NCBI GenBank assembly: GCA_028288385.1
Contig: JAQBNX010000657.1
Location: 1-12,957 of the forward strand
Length of the DNA: 12,957 nt
Origin: Spirosoma sp.
GTDB taxonomy: Bacteria > Bacteroidota > Bacteroidia > Cytophagales > Spirosomataceae
Direction of reading: 5' to 3'
Shown: positions 1 through 7,075 of the stretch, one piece after another
Layout of the letters: each line of letters opens with the position of its first letter
How positions within the stretch are numbered: the stretch's first letter is position 1
Made by a program: the position numbers and the translations under genes
The notes under the pieces: model-generated
Seen by the model: the letters and a program-made list of their open reading frames with translations, nothing else
Databases searched by the model: none
Told to the model about the DNA's origin: nothing

Positions 1-54
1 CAGGACAGCCAGCCGCACCCACTTATCTTGCTGGGTGTACACGAATTTAGTCAC
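1..54 (-). CDS. N-terminal fragment of a minus-strand gene leaving the left edge
   Basis: Read on the minus strand, a GTG at 54-52 follows an in-frame TAA at 60-58 and opens a frame running without a stop to the edge. It begins V/M-T-K-F-V-Y-T-Q-Q-D-K-W-V-R-L-A-V-L. A charged, aromatic start of the type YTQxDKWxRLA followed by hydrophobic residues resembles the N-termini of membrane-anchored sensor histidine kinases and LytTR-type proteins of Cytophagales. That resemblance is from memory over only 18 codons, so the gene is plausible and its function is a guess. If real, it diverges from the TonB-C gene. Confidence 0.4.
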   Translation of the reverse strand, partial: MTKFVYTQQDKWVRLAVL

Positions 55-340
55 GGTTTATATCCGGATAAGTGTTTGATGGCTAAGATAATAAATTGAA
101 TTGTGGCTTACAATCAGCCGTTTACCCATCAGGACAGATCGAGGTGTATAAGGCCGTTCAGCAGTCGCTAATTGGAGCGGCTTAAATCTCGTGCCCGATG
201 AGGAGCGAACCACAACCAAAAAAGGAATGCAGATTAAAAGCCTATGCCTGAAGATTGATTACCTAATCCGTTTTTGTTTGCCTGACTTCAGATTCTTGCG
301 ACTAATTCGAGAAACGTGCAAGTATTGTTTCCTGGACCTT
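55..340. other. intergenic region with no supported gene
   Basis: Between the possible minus-strand gene and the signal-peptide start at 341 there is no convincing coding sequence. An ATG-like frame from 191 runs through here, but its first 50 residues (cysteine- and arginine-rich, no domain-like pattern) do not look like protein. I saw no clear Bacteroidota promoter (TTTG then TAnnTTTG), tRNA or terminator. The region probably carries the divergent promoters. Confidence 0.4.
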
Positions 341-486
341 ATGGGGGCGCTTAGACTATTTTTTTACAGCAGTTTATTGCTGTTTGGCTGTTTTAAACCG
401 AGTGCTGTTTCGGCCCGGATTGACACCTGCGTGCATTTCCTGACGATCGAATCGTTAAAGCATCTCAGGGATTTGGACAACTGCTC
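341..486 (+). pseudogene. signal-peptide fragment, out of frame with the downstream TonB-C protein
   Basis: ATG at 341 encodes M-G-A-L-R followed by a hydrophobic core (FFYSSLLLFG) and either a type I cleavage site after SAVSA or a weak lipobox-like LFGC. This is a typical export signal. The frame continues to a stop at 530-532 in sequence that no longer resembles the family. The frame one base back, open after a stop at 421-423, reads GFGQLLMQNLRYP just before the start at 487, which is the expected beginning of a TonB C-terminal domain. Export signal and domain therefore probably belonged to one gene, with the break between about 424 and 466. A sequencing error is as likely as a real mutation. 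Confidence 0.55.
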
Positions 487-1071
487 ATGCAAAACCTGCG
501 CTACCCTGCCCAAGCCCAGCAAGAAGCGATAGTGGGTACATCACTGGTATCTTTGACGGTGGCGCCAACAGGAAAACTGGCGAATGTGTCAATTCTTACT
601 TCGTTAGGGAAAGCTGTTGACTGGGAAGTGAAACGAGTGGTTCAGGCAACAGAGAAACTCTGGTTACCGGCCTACCAACAACCAGGCCCGGATAGTATTA
701 TGCTTATACTGCCTGTTACGTTTTTGTTGGGAGATAAGAACTTCTGCGTGGAGGAAGTAAAACCTGATTTTATACTAAGTAAGAATGAAATAGTCGTAGT
801 GGGATACGGGCAGTCAATAGCTGTAAAAGATGATGAATATTATACCACTCATCTGATTACCGCTTTAGAGGAAAAGAACTATAAACAGGGGCTTAATTAT
901 GTGAGTGAACTGATTCGGCGCAATCCCTACAGCGAGAAGTTATATTTTCAGCGAGCCATTATAGAAAAGCAATTGGGCCAAACAGATGAGGCTTGCCGTG
1001 ACTACAAGATTATTATGAACTTGCTTGGCAAGAAGCATTTACCAAAACAATTCCTTCTAAATTGTCCATAA
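487..1071 (+). CDS. TonB C-terminal domain protein with TPR-like tail (5' end frameshifted)
   Basis: The product has 194 residues from the first ATG in frame. Residues 1-75 match the TonB C-terminal pattern: NLRYPAQAQQE, then GTSLVSLTVAPTGKLANV, then a conserved aspartate/glutamate and VVQATEKLWLPA. Residues about 117-185 look like a helical TPR pair (ALEEKNYKQGLNYVSELI, then AIIEKQLGQTDEACRDYKIIM). In Bacteroidota such stand-alone TonB-C proteins are periplasmic and often accompany envelope or receptor functions; the partner here is unknown. The ATG at 487 is probably not the true start, because homology-like sequence continues upstream in frame to about 466 and the signal peptide lies in another frame at 341. 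No obvious ribosome binding site precedes 487. As it stands this form would lack an export signal. Confidence 0.6.
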   Translation: MQNLRYPAQAQQEAIVGTSLVSLTVAPTGKLANVSILTSLGKAVDWEVKRVVQATEKLWLPAYQQPGPDSIMLILPVTFLLGDKNFCVEEVKPDFILSKNEIVVVGYGQSIAVKDDEYYTTHLITALEEKNYKQGLNYVSELIRRNPYSEKLYFQRAIIEKQLGQTDEACRDYKIIMNLLGKKHLPKQFLLNCP

Positions 1072-1108
1072 AAACAGAGTCTTCCTCTTTTTGAACCGAA
1101 ATACGGAT

Positions 1109-1299
1109 TTGACGTCGGTTGTCAGTCAATTCTTTTTTTTGACGTCTAACCTGTCAATCAGTAATCACACTATAACCGCAAATGGCAAATTAGAAAGTCC
1201 AAAACAGGAGATTCAGAACAACGAAAGGCTTTTTAAGTTGACTGTGTAAAGTCAATTCCAACTACTGCAAGCTTAATTGGTACGTAACAGGCACTTGAC
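1109..1299. promoter_or_regulatory. cluster of seven TTGAC/GTCAA half-sites upstream of kynU
   Basis: TTGAC occurs at 1109, 1139, 1238 and 1295; its complement GTCAA occurs at 1125, 1153 and 1251. They alternate strictly and form three inverted pairs with spacers of 11, 9 and 8 bases. The first two pairs sit in a 30-bp direct repeat beginning GACGTC at 1111 and 1141. The cluster fills most of the 290-bp gap before the preferred kynU start. It looks like a multi-site operator for a dimeric regulator. Lrp/AsnC-type KynR regulators control kynurenine genes in other bacteria, but no regulator gene is visible here. Confidence 0.45.
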
Positions 1300-1364
1300 A
1301 GAAATGGTGAGTGCTTTTTCTTGTGGTTAATATCCTACACTACGCTCTTTTGTATCCATCTCAT

Positions 1365-2690
1365 ATGACGTATGAAAACACGCTCTCTTTCGCGCAGTCT
1401 CTCGACCGCAACGACCCAATACGTCATTTTCGCGACCGATTTCACATTCCCCAGCGGGATGGTCAGCCGCTAATTTACCTATGTGGCAACTCGCTCGGAC
1501 TACAGCCCAAATCGGCGCGGGCAGCGCTGGAGCAGGAATTGACAACCTGGCAGAATTTAGGTGTAGAAGGGTGGTTTGATCGGTCAGACGATATAAGCGA
1601 AGGGGAATCCGGCCAAACCTGGTTGGGCTATCATGCTACGTGCAAAGAGGCTTTGTCCCATATACTTGGCGCAGAACCGGCGGAGGTGTGCCCCATGAAT
1701 GCACTGACGGTTAATATTCACCTGTTGTTGGCTTCGTTCTATCGACCTCACCTAGATAATCGCACTGGGTCTGGATCAGGTGCCCGGAAGTATAAGATAC
1801 TGACCATTATAGGCGATTTTCCGTCCGACCAGTATGCCTTAGAAACACACCTGAAGCACCGGATTTGTCCAACATCTGGGCTAAACCTGCGTGATGCACT
1901 AATCGAAATTGAGGCCCACCCCGACGATGGCCTGATACACACAACCGATATTCAGCGGGCCATTGCCGAGCATGCCAACGAACTGGCGGTGATCTGGATG
2001 AGTGGCCTTAACTATTATACCGGCCAAGTCTACAACATGGCGGCCATTGCCGAAACGGCTCGTCAGTATGGCATTGCCGTTGGTTTCGACCTGGCTCATG
2101 CCATTGGTAACGTACCCCTCCGGCTTCATGACTGGGGTGTCGATTTTGCTACGTGGTGTTCCTATAAGTACCTCAATAGTGGACCGGGTGCCGTCTCGGG
2201 TATATTTGTTCACCAGAAACACCACGACCGTAATCTCCCCCGGCTGGCAGGATGGTGGGGCTACCGGGAAGACAAACGCTTCGAGATGGCCCCTGGATTC
2301 TTGCCAGCACCGGGAGCAGACGGCTGGCAACTGAGTACGCCCAACATTCCTGCGCTTGCCCTTCACCGGACTGCGCTGAAGATTACCCAAGAAGCAGGAA
2401 TGACCGCACTTCGGCAAAAAAGTGAGCAACTGACAGGTTATCTGGAATACGTATTGGCACCCTTTGATGCGGTGCAGATACTGACACCCGATGACCCCAA
2501 TCAGCGGGGTTGCCAGTTGTCGCTGCTGGTTCGGAAGGGTGGGAGAGACCTGTTTTCTTACCTGACCAAACAGGGAATTATTGGCGACTGGCGCGAACCC
2601 GACTGCATCCGGCTGGCGCCCACACCCCTGTATAATACGTATGAAGATGTTTGGCGGGTGGGTGATGCGTTAAGCCGTTTTTTCGCCTGA
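1365..2690 (+). CDS. kynU: kynureninase (L-kynurenine hydrolase)
   Basis: This cytosolic PLP enzyme cleaves kynurenine to anthranilate and alanine, and 3-hydroxykynurenine to 3-hydroxyanthranilate, in tryptophan breakdown or NAD synthesis. Family signatures run the whole length: YLCGNSLGLQPKSAR near the N-terminus, NALTVNIHLLLASFYRP, FPSDQYA, GLNYYTGQVYNMAAI, GFDLAHAIGNVPLRLHDWGVDFA, then WCSYKYLNSGPG with the PLP lysine at K268, AGWWGYR, GCQLSLLV, and GDWREPDCIRLAPTPLYNTYEDV. An alternative GTG at 1311 would add 18 residues. I prefer ATG 1365 because MTYENTLSFAQSLD matches the usual N-terminus of the family. The 441 residues are slightly longer than typical bacterial kynureninases (about 416-430). 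No other kynurenine-pathway gene is adjacent. It converges on queG with only 41 bases between stops. Confidence 0.95.
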   Translation: MTYENTLSFAQSLDRNDPIRHFRDRFHIPQRDGQPLIYLCGNSLGLQPKSARAALEQELTTWQNLGVEGWFDRSDDISEGESGQTWLGYHATCKEALSHILGAEPAEVCPMNALTVNIHLLLASFYRPHLDNRTGSGSGARKYKILTIIGDFPSDQYALETHLKHRICPTSGLNLRDALIEIEAHPDDGLIHTTDIQRAIAEHANELAVIWMSGLNYYTGQVYNMAAIAETARQYGIAVGFDLAHAIGNVPLRLHDWGVDFATWCSYKYLNSGPGAVSGIFVHQKHHDRNLPRLAGWWGYREDKRFEMAPGFLPAPGADGWQLSTPNIPALALHRTALKITQEAGMTALRQKSEQLTGYLEYVLAPFDAVQILTPDDPNQRGCQLSLLVRKGGRDLFSYLTKQGIIGDWREPDCIRLAPTPLYNTYEDVWRVGDALSRFFA

Positions 2691-2697
2691 ATTATTT

Positions 2698-2753
2698 ACC
2701 AGAGACCAATCCACTTATGAATACTATGCATTCAGGACTGAGACGGCTCTGGT
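2698..2753. terminator. hairpin between convergent kynU and queG, possible bidirectional terminator
   Basis: ACCAGAG at 2698-2704 pairs with CTCTGGT at 2747-2753, extendable by two more G-C pairs past one bulged base. Inside it TGAAT (2718-2722) pairs with ATTCA (2730-2734), which contains the queG stop. It lies exactly at the meeting point of two converging genes. Neither side has a proper U-tract, so it could equally be a transcript-end stabilising structure. Confidence 0.35.
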
Positions 2754-3679
2754 TTACTAAACGCTACGTTCCGTTTCAGGCCTTCCAATTTCGTACGTTT
2801 CACGGCCGACCGACGAAATACCTCCTGAAAAACTTCCTCTGTTATCTCTTCCCAGTCGCTTGTTTTAAAGTTGGCTAAGTCAGGATGTGGATCGAAGAGC
2901 GGTGTTTTGTGCGGCTTGGCGAACCGGTTCCAGGGGCATACATCCTGACATATATCGCAGCCAAATACCCAGTTGTTAAACTGGCCGCGCACCTCGTTCG
3001 GGATGGCTTCTTTTAGTTCAATGGTGAAGTAAGAAATACACTTGCTGCCATCCACTACGTAAGGATCCACGATGGCGCCGGTGGGGCAGGCATCGAGGCA
3101 GCGGGTGCAGGTACCACAGTAGTCGGTAATGGGGCCGTCGGGTTCAAGTTCGAGGTCAAGAATCAGTTCACCGATGAAAAAGAAAGACCCAATTTCCCGA
3201 TTGATCAGGTTCGTGTGCTTGCCAACCCAGCCCAAACCTGCCCGTTTGGCCCAGGCTTTATCCATCACTGGTGCCGAGTCTACAAAGGCTCGACCGCCAA
3301 CCTCGCCGATTTCCTCATGAATGTATGCCATCAAATCCTTCAGCTTGTCTTTGATAACAAAGTGATAATCCTGCCCATACGCATATTTAGACAGTTTATA
3401 GTCGGCATCATCTTCGGGTAATCGCTCCTGGGGGAAGTAGTTCAGCAACATTGTCACCACCGACTTGGCATCATCAACGAGCAAACGTGGATCTAGCCGC
3501 TTCTCGAAATGATTGGCCATGTAATTCATCTGGCCGTGCATGCCATTTTTAAGCCATGTTTCCAGCAACGGGGCTTCGTCCTCCAGAAAATCGGCTTTGG
3601 CTACCCCACAAAAGTCAAAGCCCAACTCGGTGGCTTTGGCTTTTATGAGTTTGGCATAATGACTGGCTGGAGCGTGCAT
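2732..3679 (-). CDS. queG: epoxyqueuosine reductase, short form
   Basis: QueG reduces epoxyqueuosine to queuosine in the wobble position of GUN-anticodon tRNAs, using cobalamin and two [4Fe-4S] clusters in the cytosol. The 315-residue product shows the expected order: an N-terminal cobalamin-binding region (GFDFCGVAKADF, MNYMANHFEKRLDPR, YAYGQDYHFVIKDKL), the conserved FVDSAPVMD with the presumed catalytic acid D134, and WVGKHTNLI. A first cysteine set follows (C188, C191, C194, C198 in CGTCTRCLDACPTGAI), then KCISYFTIE with C214, and a second set (C241, C244, C248 in FGCDICQDVCPWN). It ends just after the conserved RRSAVKRTKLEGLKRN, so the C-terminal HEAT-like domain of the approximately 379-residue E. 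coli enzyme is absent. The gene is divergent from grpE and convergent with kynU. Confidence 0.95.
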   Translation of the reverse strand: MHAPASHYAKLIKAKATELGFDFCGVAKADFLEDEAPLLETWLKNGMHGQMNYMANHFEKRLDPRLLVDDAKSVVTMLLNYFPQERLPEDDADYKLSKYAYGQDYHFVIKDKLKDLMAYIHEEIGEVGGRAFVDSAPVMDKAWAKRAGLGWVGKHTNLINREIGSFFFIGELILDLELEPDGPITDYCGTCTRCLDACPTGAIVDPYVVDGSKCISYFTIELKEAIPNEVRGQFNNWVFGCDICQDVCPWNRFAKPHKTPLFDPHPDLANFKTSDWEEITEEVFQEVFRRSAVKRTKLEGLKRNVAFSKPEPSQS

Positions 3680-3857
3680 AGAAAAAGAAGCAGACTTGGT
3701 GAGAACGATTTATGCCGCTTATTAAATCCAGAAAATCAGGTTATTCCTCGACAAATCGAACCCACTCATTGTGCCAAGTTGTCAGTCAGCGCGGTTTTGT
3801 CCGGGGTTTTGCCCATCTTTGCCTATGAATTTCTGGAAGAGAAATAAGAGTTCATCA

Positions 3858-4478
3858 ATGGAAAATAAAGACATACTGGACGAAAACCCGTCCACTGATA
3901 CAGTACAGCCTGACAACCTGGCCGCTGACGTAACATCAGCAGAAAGCGACGAACTGACTACCGACGAAGCCGTGACGGTAAATGGCGGTGAGCCGGATGA
4001 AACTGGCAGCGAGTCGATCGTTCAGGGGGCCGTTGTTGATTCGGGCAGCCGTGAAATCGCCGAACTAAAAGATAAATACCTGCGGCTGTACGCTGACTTT
4101 GAGAATTTCCGTCGGCGCACAGCAAAGGAAAAACTCGATCTCATCGGCAATGCCAATGAAGGGTTGCTGCAGGCGCTGATTCCCGTAGTTGACGATTTTG
4201 AGCGGGCTATGCAATCCATCGATAACACAAATGACGTATCGGCCCTGAAAGAAGGCGTGTCGCTCATCTACAACAAGTTGTTTAAAACACTGGAAGCGAA
4301 GGGGCTAAAACCAATGACGGCCAAAGGGGAGCGCTTTAACGCTGACCTTCATGAGTCGGTTACGCAGTTCCCGGCCCCCAGCGATGACCTCAAAGGCAAG
4401 GTTATCGACGAAATTGAAAAAGGATATTACCTGAATGACAAGGTCATTCGGTTTGCAAAAGTTATTGTAGGAGCTTAA
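3858..4478 (+). CDS. grpE: GrpE, DnaK nucleotide exchange factor
   Basis: GrpE releases ADP from DnaK so that substrate is let go and the chaperone cycle restarts. The 206-residue protein has an acidic, disordered N-terminus (residues 1-65). A long coiled-coil helix begins around EIAELKDKYLRLYADFENFRRRTAKEK. The four-helix region follows (LLQALIPVVDDFERAM, LIYNKLFKTLEAKGL). The C-terminal beta domain contains FNADLHESVTQ and VIDEIEKGYYLNDKVIRFAKVIV, the family signature. The open frame extends back to 3771, with another ATG at 3825, but homology-like sequence begins only after 3858 and a purine run (AGAGAAATAAGAG) sits just upstream, so ATG 3858 is chosen. It is followed 87 bases later by dnaJ on the same strand and is probably co-transcribed; dnaK is not in the window. 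Confidence 0.95.
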   Translation: MENKDILDENPSTDTVQPDNLAADVTSAESDELTTDEAVTVNGGEPDETGSESIVQGAVVDSGSREIAELKDKYLRLYADFENFRRRTAKEKLDLIGNANEGLLQALIPVVDDFERAMQSIDNTNDVSALKEGVSLIYNKLFKTLEAKGLKPMTAKGERFNADLHESVTQFPAPSDDLKGKVIDEIEKGYYLNDKVIRFAKVIVGA

Positions 4479-4485
4479 TGACGAT

Positions 4486-4559
4486 AGAGTGAAAGAGCGG
4501 AAGAGTGATGTAATCCATCTGCTCTCTCACGCTTCTCTTTCCACTCTTTCACTCTTTTA
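4486..4559 (+). repeat. long imperfect palindrome between grpE and dnaJ
   Basis: AGAGTGAAAGAGCGGAA at 4486-4502 is the reverse complement of 4539-4555 except for one mismatch, around a 36-base loop, with a further GAGTGA in the loop side of the left arm. Nearly all of the 87-base grpE-dnaJ spacer is this purine arm plus its pyrimidine partner, ending in TTTT. It could attenuate read-through into dnaJ, protect mRNA ends, or be one copy of a dispersed intergenic palindromic repeat. Confidence 0.6.
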
Positions 4560-4565
4560 GACGAA

Positions 4566-5735
4566 ATGGCAACCAAGCGGGATTATTACGAAATATTAGG
4601 CGTCGACAAGAACGTATCACCGGAGGATTTGAAGAAGGCGTATCGGAAGATGGCCATCAAATACCATCCGGACAAGAACCCCGAGGATCCTACTGCCGAG
4701 GAGAAATTTAAAGAAGCCGCAGAGGCCTACGATGTCTTAAACGACCCGAACAAAAAAGCTCGTTACGACCAGTTTGGTCATGCTGGCCTAGGTGGTGCGG
4801 CCGGTGGCGGTGGATACGGTCCCGGTGGTCCGTCTATGGAAGATATTTTCAGCCAGTTTGGCGACGTCTTTGGCGACGATTCACCATTTGGCAGTTTCTT
4901 CCGGGGCGCTCAGGGTGGCAACGGGCAGCGGCAGCGGGTTCGTCGGGGCTCCGATCTGCGCATTAAACTGAAGCTGAACCTACAGGAAATAGCCAACGGT
5001 ATTGAGAAAAAGATTAAGGTAAAACGGCATGTAGCCTGTAATACCTGTGGGGGCAACGGTTCCAAAAATGGTACCGCCGTGCAAACCTGCTCTACCTGTA
5101 ATGGTTCGGGGCAGACCCGGAAAGTTGTCAATACAATGCTGGGTCAGATGGTTTCGACCAGCACCTGCCCAACCTGTAATGGAGAAGGTAAAACCGTAAC
5201 GGATCGCTGCGAGGTGTGCTTTGGCGAGGGGCGCGTGTTGCAGGAAGACGTTATACCCATCAAAATTCCCGCTGGCGTGTCAGAGGGTATTCAACTGTCG
5301 GTGGGTAGTAAGGGCAATGTACCTCCCCGGGGTGGCGTTGCCGGCGATCTGCTTATCGTCGTAGAGGAAGAGGAAGATGATGACCTTAAACGCGATGGCA
5401 GCAACGTAGTCTTTGACCTATATGTCAATTTCGTGGATGCAGCCATTGGTACGAGTGTTGAAGTGCCAACCATTGATGGTAAGGCACGTATCACCCTCGA
5501 ACCCGGCACACAAAGCGGTAAGATGCTACGACTGAAAGGGAAAGGCATCAAAGAACTCAATGGTTATGGACGGGGTGATCAAATTGTTCATGTAAACGTA
5601 TGGACGCCCAAAATGCTGTCTTCGGAGGAACGCTCTATGTTGGAGAAACTCCGCAACTCACCGAATTTTCAACCCAAACCAAATAAGAACGAGAAAGGCT
5701 TCTTCGACAAGATGAAGGATTTTTTTCATGGATAA
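4566..5735 (+). CDS. dnaJ: chaperone protein DnaJ
   Basis: DnaJ delivers unfolded substrates to DnaK and stimulates its ATPase in the cytosol. The 389-residue product is a full type I Hsp40. The J-domain spans residues 5-70 with the HPD motif at 34-36. A Gly/Phe-rich linker (about 73-115) follows. The zinc-binding domain runs from C158 to about 222, with four CxxCxGxG-type repeats (CNTCGGNG, CSTCNGSG, CPTCNGEG, CEVCFGEG). C-terminal substrate-binding domains include IPIKIPAGVSEG, then GDLLIVVEEEE, and a final GRGDQIVHVNVWTP. The C-terminus ends KNEKGFFDKMKDFFHG. The acidic EEEEDDD stretch after LLIVV is more charged than usual. It lies downstream of grpE and is followed by a clear terminator. 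Confidence 0.97.
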   Translation: MATKRDYYEILGVDKNVSPEDLKKAYRKMAIKYHPDKNPEDPTAEEKFKEAAEAYDVLNDPNKKARYDQFGHAGLGGAAGGGGYGPGGPSMEDIFSQFGDVFGDDSPFGSFFRGAQGGNGQRQRVRRGSDLRIKLKLNLQEIANGIEKKIKVKRHVACNTCGGNGSKNGTAVQTCSTCNGSGQTRKVVNTMLGQMVSTSTCPTCNGEGKTVTDRCEVCFGEGRVLQEDVIPIKIPAGVSEGIQLSVGSKGNVPPRGGVAGDLLIVVEEEEDDDLKRDGSNVVFDLYVNFVDAAIGTSVEVPTIDGKARITLEPGTQSGKMLRLKGKGIKELNGYGRGDQIVHVNVWTPKMLSSEERSMLEKLRNSPNFQPKPNKNEKGFFDKMKDFFHG

Positions 5736-5782
5736 ATACCATAGAACTTAATCATTAGTCTTTGATAAGTCAAACATACTCT

Positions 5783-5807
5783 AAAGCCCTCTAAACTGGG
5801 CTTTTTT
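5783..5807 (+). terminator. intrinsic terminator after dnaJ
   Basis: AAAGCCC (5783-5789) pairs with GGGCTTT (5798-5804) around an 8-base loop and runs straight into a T-tract (TTTTTTG). It lies 48 bases after the dnaJ stop and marks the end of the chaperone unit. It is the last recognisably chromosomal signal before the mobile element. Confidence 0.8.
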
Positions 5808-5840
5808 GTTTTAATGCTATTAATTAGCTATTGTTTATAT

Positions 5841-5929
5841 ACGGTTAATCTTGTACCGTTTCGTACCTTTATGGTACCTCAATAGATGAAGGGTCTTATT
5901 CTGAGGTACAAATCTAATGTTGAGGTACA
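5841..5929. repeat. GTACC / TGAGGTAC repeat array before the integrase
   Basis: GTACC begins at 5853, 5863 and 5874 (10- and 11-bp steps, about one helical turn). The last copy extends to GTACCTCA (5874-5881), and its complement TGAGGTAC follows at 5902-5909 and again at 5921-5928, 19 bp apart as TGAGGTACA. ACGGT at 5841 and ACCGT at 5855 form a further inverted pair with a 9-base spacer. The array ends 4 bases before the integrase ATG. Such phased direct and inverted repeats next to an integrase are expected for arm-type integrase or excisionase sites, or for an autoregulatory operator. Confidence 0.6.
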
Positions 5930-5932
5930 GCT

Positions 5933-7066
5933 ATGAAAGTTACGCTACGAGAGAAGCCGATCAGTGATGCCCGAACAAGCCTGTATCTGGACTTTTATCC
6001 ACCCATTCAGCACCCTGAAACTGGAAAGCCCACACGCCGGGAGTTCTTAGGGTTGTACCTCTTCGATAAGCCACGAACTGAGTTAGACCGTAGACACAAT
6101 AAGGAGACAAAGCTATTAGCCCAGAACATTTGCGCCGGTCGTCAGCTGGAGGTACAAGCGGGCAACTACGGCTTCTTGAGGAAGAAGGTCGGCACCACTG
6201 ATTTCTTGCAGTGGTTCAAGGATCAGGCACAGACACGGTACGAAACGAACCAAACCAAATCCCGGGCTAACTGGCTCTGTGTATACCATCACCTGCACAT
6301 CTTCAGCAATGGTAAGCTGCCGACCGATGCCGTTACCGAAGGCTTCTGCCGACAGTTCAAAGAATACCTGTCTACTGCTAAAAACCTCAACACGCAGCGG
6401 CTCTACAATCAGACACTTTCCCACAACACGACGGTAGGGTACTATATCATTTTCAAAACCGCCCTGAAACGTGCTGTGCAGGATGGGGTATTGTCTAGCA
6501 ACCCCGGCGAAAAGGTTAGGCCAATAAAACCCAAGGCAACCCAGCGTGAATTTTTGAGTCTTGCCGAATTGCAGGCCCTGGCCAAGGCCGAATGTGATAT
6601 ACCCGTATTGAAACGGGCTGGATTGTTTTCGGCGCTGACGGGCCTCCGCTATGGTGATATCGAGAAGTTGGTATGGTCCGAGGTGTACGATGATTCGAAC
6701 GGCCCTTACATACGCTTCACTCAGGAGAAAACCAAGGGTGCTGAAACGATGCCCATCAGTGCCCAGGCCCGGGCTCTAATGGGTGAACGGGTAGGGGAGG
6801 GGGAAAAGGTATTCGCTCAACTGCTGTACTCATCACATCAGAACTACAAACTACAGCAGTGGGTAACCCGGGCAGGTATTAACCGGTCCATTACCTTTCA
6901 TGCCTTCCGGCATACGTTCGCTACGCTGCAGCTTCAACACGGAACCGATATCTACACGGTATCCAAGCTACTCGGACATCAGGACTTGGCCACTACGCAA
7001 CTATATGCCCGGATCGTCAATGAGCAAAAGCGTACGGCCGTCGATCGCATTATCCTTGACCAGTAA
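5933..7066 (+). CDS. tyrosine recombinase (integrase)
   Basis: Catalyses site-specific integration and excision of the element through a covalent 3'-phosphotyrosine intermediate. Of 377 residues, 1-95 form an arm-type DNA-binding domain as in Bacteroidota integrases (LYLDFYPP, GKPTRREFLGLYLF, KETKLLAQNI). Residues about 105-200 form the SAM-like core-binding domain (FLQWFKDQAQTR, TVGYYIIFKTALKRAVQDG, NP), and 210-377 the catalytic domain. The full catalytic set is visible: R239 (TGLRYGDI), K268 (EKTKGAETMPI), H323 and R326 (HAFRHTFAT), H349 (LLGHQDL) and the nucleophile Y358 (TTQLYARI). It therefore looks active. The start at 5933 directly follows the repeat array. It is the leftmost gene of the element and reads inward, with the attachment site presumably just upstream. 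Only 9 bases separate it from the next gene. Confidence 0.95.
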   Translation: MKVTLREKPISDARTSLYLDFYPPIQHPETGKPTRREFLGLYLFDKPRTELDRRHNKETKLLAQNICAGRQLEVQAGNYGFLRKKVGTTDFLQWFKDQAQTRYETNQTKSRANWLCVYHHLHIFSNGKLPTDAVTEGFCRQFKEYLSTAKNLNTQRLYNQTLSHNTTVGYYIIFKTALKRAVQDGVLSSNPGEKVRPIKPKATQREFLSLAELQALAKAECDIPVLKRAGLFSALTGLRYGDIEKLVWSEVYDDSNGPYIRFTQEKTKGAETMPISAQARALMGERVGEGEKVFAQLLYSSHQNYKLQQWVTRAGINRSITFHAFRHTFATLQLQHGTDIYTVSKLLGHQDLATTQLYARIVNEQKRTAVDRIILDQ

Positions 7067-7075
7067 CGGCCTGCT

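Noticed and set aside
359..365. T7 run in the signal peptide as a programmed slippage site explaining the split TonB-C gene
   Set aside because: A shift at this point into the domain's frame would meet the TGA at 421-423, so the frame change must occur after 423.
1899..2429. 176-codon open frame on the minus strand inside kynU
   Set aside because: It is antisense to a highly conserved PLP-enzyme region and its translation shows no domain-like pattern.
3771..3857. N-terminal extension of GrpE from 3771
   Set aside because: The added residues are Cys/Pro/Ser-rich and unlike GrpE; ATG 3858 fits the family start.
5736..5932. tRNA gene as the integration target
   Set aside because: No cloverleaf or T-arm-like sequence is visible between dnaJ and the integrase; only the terminator, a short palindrome near 5816-5828 and the repeat array are present.
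6149..6156. Further GAGGTAC copies inside the integrase and at about 8056 and 9656 as extra binding sites
   Set aside because: They are isolated within coding sequence, lack the spacing of the upstream array, and are expected by chance in a region of this size.
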